From Certhia americana (lineage: Eukaryota; Chordata; Aves; Passeriformes; Certhiidae), in NCBI GenBank assembly GCA_018697195.1, contig CM031857.1, forward strand, positions 54,641,982 through 54,705,981: a stretch of DNA of 64,000 nucleotides. The letters are read 5' to 3'. Positions within the stretch are counted from its first letter, which is position 1, and each line of letters opens with the position of its first letter. Shown here in pieces: positions 45,816 to 59,700 of this stretch. The notes beneath the pieces were generated by a model. That model worked only from the letters and a program-made list of their open reading frames with translations. It ran no database searches and was not told where the DNA came from. The position numbers and the translations under genes were made by a program.

Positions 45816-47700
45816 GTGTGTGCTTTAGAGTAAGTGTTGGGAATGTTCTTGCATGCTTGGAAAACTCTTGATGCCATGAAGTTACATCTGCTGCATTTTG
45901 GGTCAAAATGTAAGCCAGAAGATGAGTGACTTTCAGACCATGAGTGTGGGGGTGGATGTGGCACCTGCAGACAGCTTCTAGTGCAACTGTGCAAAGACTG
46001 TGATTAACAACAGTGTGCCCATTCAGCTAATTAATTACTGGGCTTTACTTCATCCTTTAATGGTGAAGGAAGTTGTTAGTGGCACAGCTAATCAAGCTAT
46101 TTAATTAATCTGAAGTGGTAGGTGTTTTTTCTTGGCCTGTGTAAATACCTTCCAAGGACCAAGTCTGGTGCAGAATGCAGACAAAAGCCTGCTGTGCACA
46201 GTAGTTTACTGTCCTGTGCATTATCAGGCAAATGATCTGGAGTATTTCAGGGATGATACTTACAGAATACTTACAGAAAAGACCTCTTAAAAAATGTGAA
46301 GGAAGCAGCCTGTAGTAAAGAGGATTTTTTCTTTACTTGCCTTTGATTCTTAGAGTGTGAAAGATTTGTACTGTGTATCTTAGATTTGACAGGAAAGAGA
46401 GGAAACTGCTAAACAGATCTGAAAAAAGCAATTGCTATCTTGTGATCTAATACCTCATTGCTGAAATCAAGTATACTTATCTTACAGAAGATGGCAGCAG
46501 AATTTAGTCCTGACAGTTGGAGATCTAAAATAGCTCTTGGTCATATAATTCTGCCAGCTACCATGAACAAGAACACAGATTGTTCCAGTAAGCTGCAAGT
46601 AATCACTTGTAAACTCAGCTTTCTCATGGTTCAGCTGCACCTGAATCATTTCCCAAACCTTGACTCACTCTTGCCAGAGGAAATGCTACCATAGATCTAG
46701 GATGGGTTTTCTTTTCTAAGCAATGCTGAATGCTCTCCTGTGTCTCTGGCTCCTGCTAGCTTCTAGGTTACAGGGAGGCCAGTGCTGGTGACCTTAAATT
46801 ATGCATTGACTTGTATTAGTCTTGCATCTATTTATTTATTAAGTAAGCTCTGAAGGCTGCGAAGATACAACTGTGCATTGCCAGCGCTCCCCAAAAGGAA
46901 ATTATTGCAGAAAGATCCTCTGCTTCCAAAATCCCCTATCAAATGTGAAAAAGTACTGCCCATAAAGTCACCCATAAAATCACTGTTCATTAAGGTAAAG
47001 ACACTCCATTAGAGGAATTGGAATCTAGGAGGATCTGTACTTGGATGGCTTCAGAAACCTGCATGCGCAAGAGAAGGCTGGATGCTGTGACCTACTCCTT
47101 GTTTCTGCAGCCAAGGGCAGAGCAAAGCAACTGAGCACAGCCCTGGCACCCTGGATTGTCCCCAGGGCTGAAGGCATTACTGTGGTTACTGCGTGGATTC
47201 AGTACTATCAAGGAATCTTCAGATTTTGTTTGCTGAAGCAGAAGGCTGAGAACAATCTCAAATTTCAGGAGGAGAAAAGGCTGCCCTGTTGAGAGAAGTG
47301 TTAGCAGTAAAATGAACAACTCTCATACATGACTGCGAGCAGGAGCAAACTCAGTTAGGGCTGTCCCCCCTATCTTCCTGAGCCAAGCCCAGCCCTGGCA
47401 GCGGAGGGCAGGTAATTCACTGCCTCCACAAGAGGAGCAGCAAAGCTGCAGGGAGAATGTTGCATGTACCCAACAGCTACCACCTGGATCTTATGCCTAC
47501 TTTAGCTGTGAAATTTCCTTTATTTGTATCACATCATCATCTTCCCCCAAACCCATCAATTCCAGTGTCATGCTCTCCAACTACCATCCCTTTTACAAGA
47601 AATCATCAGTCACGGTGAAGGGCGTTAAAGGGTTTCTGCAAATAATATAGTTTAATTGTAACTATAGTAAAGATTTTCTATATACATTATGTTCACTGCG
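45816..47700. other. ESD-LRCH1 convergent intergenic gap
   Basis: About 1.9 kb between the ESD poly(A) site and the probable far end of the LRCH1 3'UTR. I see no gene or clear repeat in it. Small open frames (for example 47,041-47,292) look random. Confidence 0.65.
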
Positions 47701-50700
47701 GAGTGTATTACAGATTTACCATGCATGTTTTATTGCACATATAAATATTGTACAAAGGATCATGAAGATTCTCTTTTTAGCCATACAGGTTAAGACTGCA
47801 TAAAAAAAGCTGTATTACAAAATACTTAGAGCTATTTATTTACAGCCAACTTCAAGCAAATACTGAAAGACACTATCAGGAGAAAAACAAAATTTTAATT
47901 ATGAAAAACCAAGATTTGTCAAAATAATAATTACAAAGCTTCATGTTGCCATATATACATTGTAAAAAAATACTCAGGAAACCTGCATTTTATCCCTCAA
48001 GATGCAGAAATCAATATTCCTATTTTTATACTTGATCCTTGAATGCTTCTAAAATTTGATAAACTCTGACTTGAAAACTTATTTTCTTTACATTGCTCGT
48101 GCTTTTTGACAAAACAGATATTTGTGCAGCTCTGTAAAATATTAAAATACATTTTCATTTAGTGTTAAAGTGCACAGTACATTTTATAGGAAACAATATG
48201 CTAGCTGCCAATCAAATTACAATTTAAGTCAATGTTCCCTCTATAAAATAAATGTTTTTGCTTTGGTTGAAGTAACTGGATATTCCATGCATACTGTCTG
48301 TCTCATTGTCTTCAAGTCCACCTTCCTCCTCCTCACGTGCTGCTGTCGCTACCTCCCAGCCCGTTAGCAGTGGTGGTGTTGAAGAGTGAGTGCTGCCTTC
48401 AGAACCGTCTGAAGCTCAGCAGATCTGCTGCTCAACAGGGGTGGGTTTAAATGCAGTGCCTGTCAATGTGTGCAGCTGCCTCGAGAGGGGGTAGTGACAA
48501 GTATGCATCACTCTGCCCAAAACCCTTCATAAAATAGTTCTCTCCACATCCTTGTGCTTAAATATTTAGTCCTCCCACCCCCTTGCCTCTTTTTTTTTTT
48601 TTTTTTTGCCACTCCACATTTCAAACTCCCTGCTTGTGTGTCCCCAGCCAGCTTCCCTTTTCACCACATGCAGCTGCCCCATCCTGCTTGCCCAAATCCC
48701 ATCACTGGCTTCTTGTGTGAATGAAAATGGGATGTTACAGATAGCAGAAGAATCAACTGTGCTGGAACTTTCTGATGTCTTAATAATAAATTACGCTTTT
48801 AAAAATCTCTTTGAAAAATGTAAAGTGGTGATAAGGAGAAGAACTTTTATTTCCTATTGCTGACATGGAAGTAGAGGTTTGATGCTGCAAATGTGCACTA
48901 CAGAACATTGTGCTTAATTCTGTGGATACTTCTAAAGAGAAGCACTGTACCCAGGCAGGTTGGATCTGGAAGATCAAGTCTTTGAGACTGCCTTTGGCAA
49001 TTTCAATAATTTTATCTCCTCTTGACAGAATTACTGAAGAAAACAAGTTAATTTTTTGGCTGCCTGGTAAATCTGGTAAAAGTTCTTGTGCTATTTTTGA
49101 CTATTTGTTCTGTAGTGCTGTAATCTTTAAAAGAAATCAAGTTACAGTGCAAAATTACATTTCAAGATACATGATCCTAATGCACATAATTCATTTTGTT
49201 GTGGCAAAAGTTAAATGTCTTGTGCATAGCAAAATAAGCAATCAAAAATATTTCTTCACATTTATTTTTCAAGTTTACATATTTCCTTTTGTTTTTTGTA
49301 TTTAAACATCTATGTACAAATAAAATGGGTGTGCTCTCACTTTCAGCCAATTTAGTCTAGTGAGGGGAGAGGTGTTACTGGAATGTAGGAAACTCAATGG
49401 AATGCAGACAATTTTTTACCCATGTTCCACAGATTCAAGAAATAGAGAATGCCATTCCAGCTAGCTGTTCTTTTAATAGAAGCACCTATTGTGTTTGCTT
49501 TTTATCTTACATATTAGAAAATACAATTTACGGAGATCTAGAGCTACTGCACACCAAGTAGAATAAAAAATAACTAAGTATTTATATTAAAATAAAGTGT
49601 TTAACCACAAAAAAGCAGTAATAAAATACAGTTTCCTAATTTACATTTTGCATCCAAAGGATGAATAACAACTCACTAATAAATAATATTAATATAAATA
49701 TTTTATGTCTGGATATTTTTAAAAGGCAATAGCCTGAAGCAACTGCAGAAAAACCTAAGGTGGTAAGCAGTCTGATTTACTCTCCCTTCTCCCTCCCCCC
49801 AAGGTGATTACAGTGATTCTTAGTTTAGTAATACAAAGGTATCTTGCTGCAAGACAGCTGTGTACTCCACACGATTTTAAGTGGCAGAGAGGTGGTTGTT
49901 TTAGTAATTACTGTACAAAGTGAGCTATAAAAGCAGTGAAGCGCCAACTTCCTCTAGAAAATGTTTCTGTTCAGTTTCTGCTTTGTAGTTTGACACATAT
50001 GTACAGTGTGAAACTGTTTAAAATCAGAACACTACTCTTGGAGTACTGGAGTTGTTTTCAATGCAGTTTGAAAAAATGGGCAGTTTTTTGATTCTTTCAT
50101 GGCACAGTGTAGCTGGTAACAGCAGAGAGAGTAGTTTCATGTGAATAAAGCTTGTTTCACTGTGGTTACATCTAGCAATGCTTGAACTGTTATGCTCACT
50201 TTTACCAAGCCCTTTTCTTCTAGGATGTGATGTGGTAGGCAGAGCTTCTCCTAGAAAAAGACAAAAAAAGGAGAAAAAATTAGAATATTCAATACTTACT
50301 GCAGAACCTCACTTCACATGATCACAAATGGAACACAAAGCCCAGCAAGCAGGAATTTTTTCCTATTTTTAATTAAAAAGAACTTCCTGTGACTTTAACA
50401 GAAAAGTCCCTGATTTTGCTCCCACTACACCTAAGAGTTAGTGAGAGATCTGTTAATATTCTGAGCCCCAGAACCAAGTTGTTCTGTGGTCATTTACAGC
50501 ATGTAAACAGCTAAGAGTGAGGGCCAGCAAGCACACACCAAACTTTCACCTACAAAGCAGGATAACACAGCATTTGCCTTGTTATGACGTGTGTGAGATG
50601 GGGGATGGAAGGCTGACTTTTTTAAAAAAAGAAAACCACTAAGCCCCCATTCTCCCTCTGAGCTCTAGACAGAGCCCAGGATATGCACCTTGAAAACTAC

Positions 50701-53700
50701 ACACTAGCACATACAGGGAACTGTGTGCAATGTTGTGTAATCGACAGGCAAAGTGCTTCATTCCAAGTATTTGCACCTTATTTGAAATACCCAGGAATCA
50801 ACTTTATTCACCATATGGACACAGCAGTCCCACTCAGGATGGAACTCACTAGCTGTCCACAGAGCCTGTTCTAGCAGGAGACAGTCAAGGAGCAAATACT
50901 GTATCTCCTACAAGGGAGAACAAGACACTGACCCAAGACTAATTAAAGAAAGCCTTAGAGAGGCAGACTTGTATCATGACTGGCCCTCTCTTCAAGAAGT
51001 TTTTCCTCAATGTTACTGGGTATTCTTGTTAAGAAATCAGTGAAATTATGAAATAGGGCAGCAGGTCTATAATAAATAAATGGAAAAGCCAAACTACATC
51101 ACATAAACCATAATTACAACTGTGAGACTCACTGCCACAACACGGAAGCCAAAAGCGTAAGTGGGATGACAAAAATATACAGGTAAGAGAAAAATCCAAA
51201 CAGAACTATTAAACACAAACACATGGAAACAGTGCCTGGCTCATGAAGTCCTTCGGCTCTATGTCATTGCTTTTCGCATGAAAAAGGCACCATCCGTGTG
51301 ATCTAACCTGTTCCTTTCCTATACATCCATACATGACCATCAGCAGACTTGGAATACTGATTTTTTTGAAAGAGAGGGTGCTTTTGATATTCTCACTATT
51401 GAATATCTTAATTATTCAGTAATCTTCCAGCTCTTAAAACCACAAATGCATTTGAGATTGTTTTAATTAATTGCCTGTCTTCTCCTGAATATTCTTTTTG
51501 TGTCTGTAACGTTAACTAAGGGTCCCTTATTTTATCTTTATACAATTCATGATCCTTTTCCACACTTCCTCATATTGATTACTTCTTCAATTTAAACCTC
51601 ACTAAACTCTTCAACCTCTTCTCATGACACATTCTTTCAACTCTACTCCCTTCCTTGACTCCTATGGACCCTTACAACTCAAGACAATGAAACTGGTGCA
51701 CACAAGAACAATGCATAGTCTTTATTACGTTATGCAGCTATGTTTAATTGTTTTTATCTCCATCCACTCTTGCCCAGTCCTTGCTCAGGAGACCTCCTCC
51801 AGTGGGCCACAGCTCCAGAAAAGTATCAGTAGTAAACAGCCATTCCACTGCTTCTGATATTTATGACTTTCTTTTGTTAACAAATACTTTCTTTATGCAT
51901 AACCAACATTTAACTTGCTTTAATTTCTTGTGAAGTTCCTCACACCACAATCCAGCCACAATGAGAGGAAAAACTGCAAAGCGCACCTATTAACTACTGA
52001 ACCTGAAGATAAGAGACAAACTTCATTCATAATCATGGCATCTGATACTGGTAATTTTTACTGTAATTTATCTATATTTGGTTTACATTTTATATTTATT
52101 ACTGAAGTTGTTTTAGTATTTATTATTTTATGTTTGAAAGATTTCTTTAAGACCCAAGAAACAACTTCGAACAGCTAATTTTCAAGGAGCTGGGCTGAGT
52201 AGGTCTGCAGGAAATGGACAACATACATTTCCCCACAAGAAAGCTGCTGTAATACTCTTGGTAATGCTGAGTTACTACTCCACTGAGTTTGTGGATTATG
52301 ATTCACATTGACCAAACTACTGTGGCAACTGCCTCCTGTTCCTGTTGGCCACCCTGCTGCAACTATTTGTCCAGACAGGCCAAGGACCTACCCCCATCGA
52401 GCAGCCATTCCAGGTCATCAGCCACATTTCCATTCCAAACCTACCTACCATAAACTGACTGTTCGAGTTAAGATGCTGAGTTTTGCAGTTCCTTCTTGCT
52501 TGTTCTTCTGACTGAAATAGTGACCTGCAAGCAGACACAGGTTGTTCCCCCAAACTTTTATTCCTCTGAAAAAAAGTGTCTTTTTCAGAAAATCATATAG
52601 TTTAGGCTGCAAACTCCTAAACTGATACATAAGAAGCTACATAAGACAGTAGATACAGTGGTATCAAATAAAAGGGGGAAAAAAACAGCCCAATATTCTT
52701 TCATTTCAAGGGTGTGATTTCTACTAGACATCTTGCCAGTCTACTGTCCTAGGAGCCACTTCATCTAAAAATCCACAATGCTCTGATTTTGATAATTTTT
52801 TTCAAAAAATATTTATATTAATCTTATTTGAGAATACAAATCAGACATCTGAAGTGAAATGTTACTCTTTCTGCATTCTTCTAGTTCTTCCCAGTGCCCA
52901 TGCACAGTAGGCTCTTGTTTCACAGATTTGGTGGCCCTTAGCATGCCAATATTTCATTATTCTTCCATGCTAGACAAAAGGCGTTAATAAGAAGGTCTGC
53001 TCAATTCAGTATATGAAAACAAAGGGACTGGCATTACACAGCTGAAGGGTATGGACTGAATCCAAAAACCCAACCTTAAGAAAAACTACCTTGCTAGATA
53101 TTTATGTTTGAAAATGTTCTACATTTTGTTATTGAAGTCAGATTTCCTTAAACCACTACAATTAAGGATGTTTACTTAAGAAAAATTTAAATTCCAAACC
53201 TACTGATTTTGTGGCCCCTTGTAGCACTCACTCAGCTGTTCTGTCATGCTCTCTTGCTAGGATTTCTGCAGTTCTTTATGCATGTTTGCACTAAAAGCAT
53301 AAGGGAATACATGCTCCATTTCCTATAAAAAACCCATCAAATATATTTGGTTTTTTTTTTTTAAAGGCAAGCATTATCTAATTATTTTAAACATAGCACA
53401 GTAATTTAGTTTGTATGAAGCAACCTCTCTCCACCTGCTGTATTTACAAGATGTATATTTCAGACAGGAAAGCTGTTCTAGGAGGTCTATAAAAAAATAG
53501 GAGCATACAACTGTGTTGAAGGAGTGAGAAGCTTCCCACTATGTAATTTTTTAATGTATCATCCTATGTTAGTGCTCAAAACATATACACTTGACAGCCT
53601 GCTCTTATGAAGCAAGGTGGAACTTGGCTATTTTATAATTCTGCAGCTAAACACATGGCTACAATGAACTTTCCAAACTTGACAATGAGACCAATGCCAT

Positions 53701-56700
53701 CTCCTAAAAATGGCAAACTTCTCTTACTGTGTTGCAAATCAGTTCTGATATGTAAGACCTAAACACTACCTAAAAAGCTTTGTCAATGGCTTTCATCAAC
53801 CCTGTCTCACATACTTTTCAAATTAGAGTTTTTGAGCCACATATTTACTTCTCAGATTAAGAAAAGTCAAATCTTGCCAAGGATGGAATCCAAAGCACAA
53901 ACAACAGCTTCCCATAACAGCAGTAACATTCCAGGTGTCTCCATACTGTAGTTCAGCTGCTGTCCCTGATTTGCCTCATTCCCTCACCAGACACAACTGC
54001 TCTCTGGAAACTACTGACAGAAGAGCTGCAAAGCTGCAGCCTATGGAGATTTCAAAGCTTTCCTTAAATCCAAGTATTTTGAAGCAAATGCCTGACCAGC
54101 CAAGAGGAGAACTTGCCTCTGGCTCTGAGGAGACTCAACTTGACCCACTTCTCCCCACATTTAATAAAATTTCTGTCTCAATTACAATAGATTCAAACAC
54201 GTAACACTTCTGTATAGAAGTGTAAATTCTCTCTCTAAAATTGCTCCTGTAGAAATCATCACTGAACAATTCCCAAAAGAACAGATGGAAGAAATGGATA
54301 TTAATTCTACAGACCAGCCTAATACAATTGTGGTGGGAAGGCCTGCCACTCCTTGCATAGCAGCACCAATTTCTCTATTCTCTAACCACTACAAAAATGA
54401 AGATCTAATATATTTTAATATTACTCTCTAAGAACACAAAGGAACTTAAATTAATTGTTGCAAGCAAACCACCTTCTACAAACACACAGCCATTTTGAAT
54501 GGATAAAGATGTTTTCAAACTCATCATGAAGCAAAAGAACAAACTCCTCCTGAAGGAAAAAACATTAAGAAGTGCACACAAAGTAGGCAGCAGCAGGAGG
54601 CTGAATCACAAAGCAGCACAAAGAGACAGTACCATGAACATGCATGTGTGCATGTGCTTGCCAGAGCAAGTTTCTAATCCTGGAAAAAAATGTCTGATTT
54701 AGGAGTGAAGAAAGCCAGGAATGTACAATGACACTAATCCCTCAAGAATATGTTGCACACTTCACATATATATATCCATTTTCTTCGACATTAGATGACT
54801 TCAAAGTCAGGACAACAGTTTGAATTAGTTTATGGCAGGGCAAGCAGCTTGGCAATTGAGATACAGTAAGTATTTATAAAAAAGACATTGCTGCCCTAAT
54901 ACTAGATTGGTAAGTAGTAAAATGGCCACATCATAACAGCAGAGCCCAGCTGTCAGTATTTGTTAGTAAAAATACAGAGAAATGGAATCCCATGATTCAG
55001 CAAGAGCCTTTCTCTTTCTCCCTTGTATTTGTGAATGAGATCTCAAATCTACAGGGGAAAAATATTTATAAAACGATGAATACTGGAATATGCAATTTCT
55101 CAAAGCACAAATTAAAAAACCTAAGTCCATATAATGCCCATCATTTCATCTTTGAAGTGGAAAGTCAATAAAAGAAACTTCAGGGCATTACAATTAACCA
55201 AATTTATGTCCAATATACTCAATCTTTATGGTTTTTTTAAAGTCTAGGCTAATTTTCTAAAGAGTCAGAAAAGAAAGCTATAGCAAATATTTACTTTTTC
55301 ATATATCTAAGGCAATTTAAAATTATGTCCTTTTGTTTTTTTTTTTCCTTTTCCACTCTATTACTATATTTCCAATCTCTATTACTGTTGATGTTTGTAC
55401 ATGCCCAGATACACTGAACTACCATTTCAAGTACAAATGAAAAGAGAGATAAAAACACACAGTTATTCAGGCTATACTGCAGCTGAAAAATTATGTATTT
55501 GGAGTCATAGCCAGTTTGACATCTAGACAGGTTCATCTTCTCCACATTCAATAAATTGGAAATATTTGCGAAACTGTAATTGATGATGATGGGCTTTAGA
55601 TTCTTCAATGAATTATGATCTTGAGCCATAAAATTTAAAAGTACACCACACAGTTTACAAAATCCCTCACATGCTTAGAAAATGGTGACCTGAAAATTCA
55701 AGGAACAAAAATCTTAATAAAGACAAGACACACACGAAACAGTAAGAGAAAACACGATCTTACAAGGGAAATACCAATTATACCATAAACTTACATATAA
55801 ATTCTGAGAAAGTGATGAGTGTTTTGTATCATCAAATCAGAATAGGTCATTACCTTACAGTATTTTTCTACTGCTCTTTTTGCATAATACAGCTCGTGTT
55901 CTAGAAATGAAGGAAATGGCCAAGGTTCACAAAACCAGCTGCATCTTTTATTTTTCTCAACCTGCATGTATGACTGGGGTTTTTGGGTTTGTTTTTTTGT
56001 TTTCTTGTAACAGGAAAAAAATTTTTGTGAAAAACAATGACATGGCAGTTCTTTGATAACTTATTAACGTATACTGAGTAGAAAACTATTGAATATTTGC
56101 TCAGATCTAATTCAGTCCCCATTCACATAAAGTTCAACTTTCAGAACATATATTAGGAGCACAATGGGATCTATACATAGCTTTCAGCTACAAAAGCCTG
56201 TTAATATACAAGAGGCATTTGAAGAATTCCTACACTGCATTATACTGCACTTGAAAATATTTATTTTTTCTGGATCAAGGAAAAAGAAAGCCAAATCCTC
56301 ACATCAAAATGCCACTTGTGATCCACTGCAAACACATTATGCCTGGAAGAATATCCACCACAAGCTGGGTTTATTATTTTACTGCAGTATGGATGAGATG
56401 ACCTCCATAGGACATAAGAGTAATTAATATGATGGGCACAGTAAAGATTGAAAATCAATCAATTTATTAGGAAATCATAGTTTGAAAATCTCTGATGATC
56501 ACTGCAATGGAAAAAAATGAATGGGAAAAGAAACAGAGGAGCAAATATAATTAATGTCATTAATGAATATAGGGATGAACTTCAGTGCACTATTTTTTTT
56601 TTTTAACTCAAGGAGATCAACTTAATTATGTGACTGGCTATGAACAGTAAGTACCAATTACATATAACTGGAAGTCTCAATATTGACATCTCCTCACAGG

Positions 56701-59700
56701 TGAGGAACCAAAGAGTTGGAACTGTTTGGTTCACAAGCACTAAAGTCACAAAACAGCAGCACAGAAACAGGACTCTGAATTTAGCAAAGAACCTATTAAA
56801 GCTGATTAACGGTGTTTTAGTTTCCAGTTCCCCATTTAGTGCAAGACCTACTGACTTAAGAGACAGAAAGACAGATATTTTTCATATTTGCATTACGTTT
56901 GAATTACATTTTGAAACTTTATTATATTCAGACTTAGAAAATGTAAGGGTAATTTCGCTATTTCTTTTCCTGTAAGATATATAGATATTTGGAAGCGTAA
57001 TCAATAACAACTCCCCAAAAACACGAAACTGGATAGGCTTCATATATGGTAGCACAGCTGTGTTTGTCATGAACTAAGTATGTTTGGATTTTTCCACCAT
57101 CTGTTTCAACATGGCTTCATCATCTCTAACTACCCAAGACTGCACATAATGCTACACTTTATAGCTGAGAACACATAGAAAATGGTCCCTAAGTAACCAA
57201 GTGATGACTCTGTTTGCATGGTAAGCATATACAAAGTTAGGACTTTGGACAAGTTTAAGTGTCACTGTGACTGGGGGACATTCACTTGGTCAACTGGCAC
57301 AACAGTAGCCCAGTTTCTAGCCCAGTGTCTACTCTGATAAAGCATTCAAAACCACTTAAGACATGAACTTCCATTTCTGTACAGTGAAAATGCAAAACAC
57401 ACTGATTACTCCTCTTACCACCTCCAAACGACTGGATACAGTGGATAAACAGACACGCTATTTGACAATGAGACAGATGTGTGTTATATGATGGTAGCAA
57501 AACCTTTCTCCATATGATTTGCTAATTTGAAAAGATGTACTCATACATGTAGGTCAGCACTATATAAGGAGGGCACAACACAAAGCATCGGCAGGGGACC
57601 TCTTTACCACTCATGGGAGCAACAGCAAAACCCAAGTTCTACAGAAGACATCACTTCTGTCTCAAATGCCAACACTGGATTATAGAGAAACATATTAATA
57701 GATTTTGAACTGATTCAAGCCATATATCACTCAGTTTCATCAGAAAAGCAAAATAATTAGAACAAAACAACAAAAATCAGACCAAAGATGTGCTCAAAGT
57801 GGAAGCTTAAATGTCAAGCTGTGAGTGAATAAACAATTGTCTGATGTTGGAATTGCTGAAATTAGGCACACAGTTAGAAGACAGGCCTGTGCAGGATGAG
57901 GGCACAAGTCTATAGCTACATACCAACTAAAAGCACTCACTGAACTCTCACCTGGTCACAGATGACACTCTTTAAGGTAAGTTGTTATATGTATGCACTG
58001 AAAACTGCCAGACACCAAATCCTTTAAATATTTTGATTTACCCATCATATGAAATTAATTTTTCCATTGCAAAATCTGTATCTAATAATACATTTACGAT
58101 TTTTTATCTGTCTAAATATATGCACCTATTTATATCTATATATTTAAGCCACAGAAACCAGGAATAGAACTGTATTTAAAAGTTTTTTAATAAAATTTTA
58201 CAAGTATCTGTGGAGTGGGGATATTTATAGAGCATCATTAAATAATAACTGTATAGCCAGACTAATCAGTAACATATGAATTCTTATCCTATTTATACTC
58301 TGAAAGTCTATAGCTAATTTTATTATATACTAGACAGGGGGAAATGAACACGTTTATTTCCAAGACACAATACTGAGGTCCTTTGGTTAGCTAGCCTGAG
58401 ACTGAGTTACAAATTTAGGCAACAGCATCTAGGCCAATATTGCAATGTCAATATAGGTTTATACTCAAGGGTTTGTATTTTTCCATCAATTTTCATTTGT
58501 CTATTTCACGGCAATAAGGAGAAAACCCAAAAATTGTCTTATTTTAAATTTTAGAGTAGATAAACAGAACCCAGAACTGGAAGGGAAATGGAAGTCATCC
58601 GTCCAGCAGTCTAACCATAGGCAGAGTTCAAACATACCAAAATAGCTCCTGGCTAATCCATGTCTAAGCTGCTCTCTAAAACCACCTACGATGGAAAAGC
58701 TAGAGTCTTCCCAGAGGATGTTTTTCTAGATACATCATCTTTGCTCCATTAGTTACACAAACAAACAAACAAACAAGTAAACAGTATCTGATTTTCACAG
58801 GTGATGAAACAGAGAAGATAATGATGGGACTTGCTCGACGCCACACTGAAGAATGGCAGGTAAAGGAATCTAATAGCTTATTTCCAAACTGACTCACTGT
58901 ACTGCATGATCTTCATCCTGAATCATTCTAAAGTCCCTTGAATTCTATGGCTTGCTCATAGCCACTGCTAATTTACATTCACCTTTGGGGTGTAACGTAG
59001 CAAGTGTTTAAAAGGAGCTCAACACTGTTTTGTGTGACAGAAGAAAAAGATTATTCTACCATAGGAAAACACAACTACTCCAGTATGGAATTTGATCAGA
59101 ACAGTGGAGACAAACAATAATCTTTAACGTTACAGTACTCTTGTTACTATATAAGAATTAAAAAATCAGTAATTTGAAAGATAGTTCTCTAAGTGCTCTC
59201 ATCACAGTATGTGCAGAGATACTTGGCACCCACTCAGAAAATACTATCACCTGCTGGAAGTGCCACCTGAAGCTGCTTCAATATCTGCAGCATTCTTGGA
59301 TTTTCACAAAAAGTAAGAGGTTCAGTTCTATTTAGTTTGTAATATACATCTAGCCTACACACAGAAATGGAATAAGAGGAGCTTCACTACTTTAACACAT
59401 TTAGTGAGTAGTCTAGGCAACATGAAAGAAAAACTATAAATAAAGAGATACGTAAGTTCTTAAACTACAGCTGGAAGGGATAGAAGACATAGAACTTGCC
59501 TTCAAGATGCTACTCCTCTCTTCTATTTCAAGAGATTAATAAAGATATTACAAGGAAGGGAAGCAAGGGAAAGGGAGAAGTTTGAAAGGCAAAGGAAGGA
59601 AATTAAGTACCTGTAATTTGTCAGAGACAAAGCAGAAAGTTTGTGCGCACATGCGAACAGGTTATGCTGTTAGCAAATTCCAGTGATAAGATATATACAT

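Larger units (their letters stand above)
47729..50136 (-). other. LRCH1: LRCH1 3'UTR (soluble isoform), approximate
   Basis: About 2.4 kb after the stop on the - strand, AT-rich. Several - strand AATAAA signals occur (complement at 49,261-49,266, 48,846-48,851, 47,835-47,840 and 47,729-47,734). The last was taken as the far limit. Two UGUACAUA Pumilio-type elements lie at 49,998-50,005 and 49,311-49,318. An 18-T run (A in the transcript) is at 48,590-48,607. The true end is not determinable here. Confidence 0.45.
50251..59661 (-). other. LRCH1: LRCH1 intron / 3'UTR of the membrane isoform
   Basis: 9.4 kb between the two terminal exons. The upper part must hold the 3'UTR of the membrane-type isoform. 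The nearest - strand AATAAA signals I noted are at 58,353-58,358 and 58,319-58,324, about 1.3 kb past its stop. The region also holds an antisense CR1 fragment, a MIR-like patch and a CAAA microsatellite near 58.6-58.9 kb. No further exon is recognised in 50.3-58.3 kb. Confidence 0.7.
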
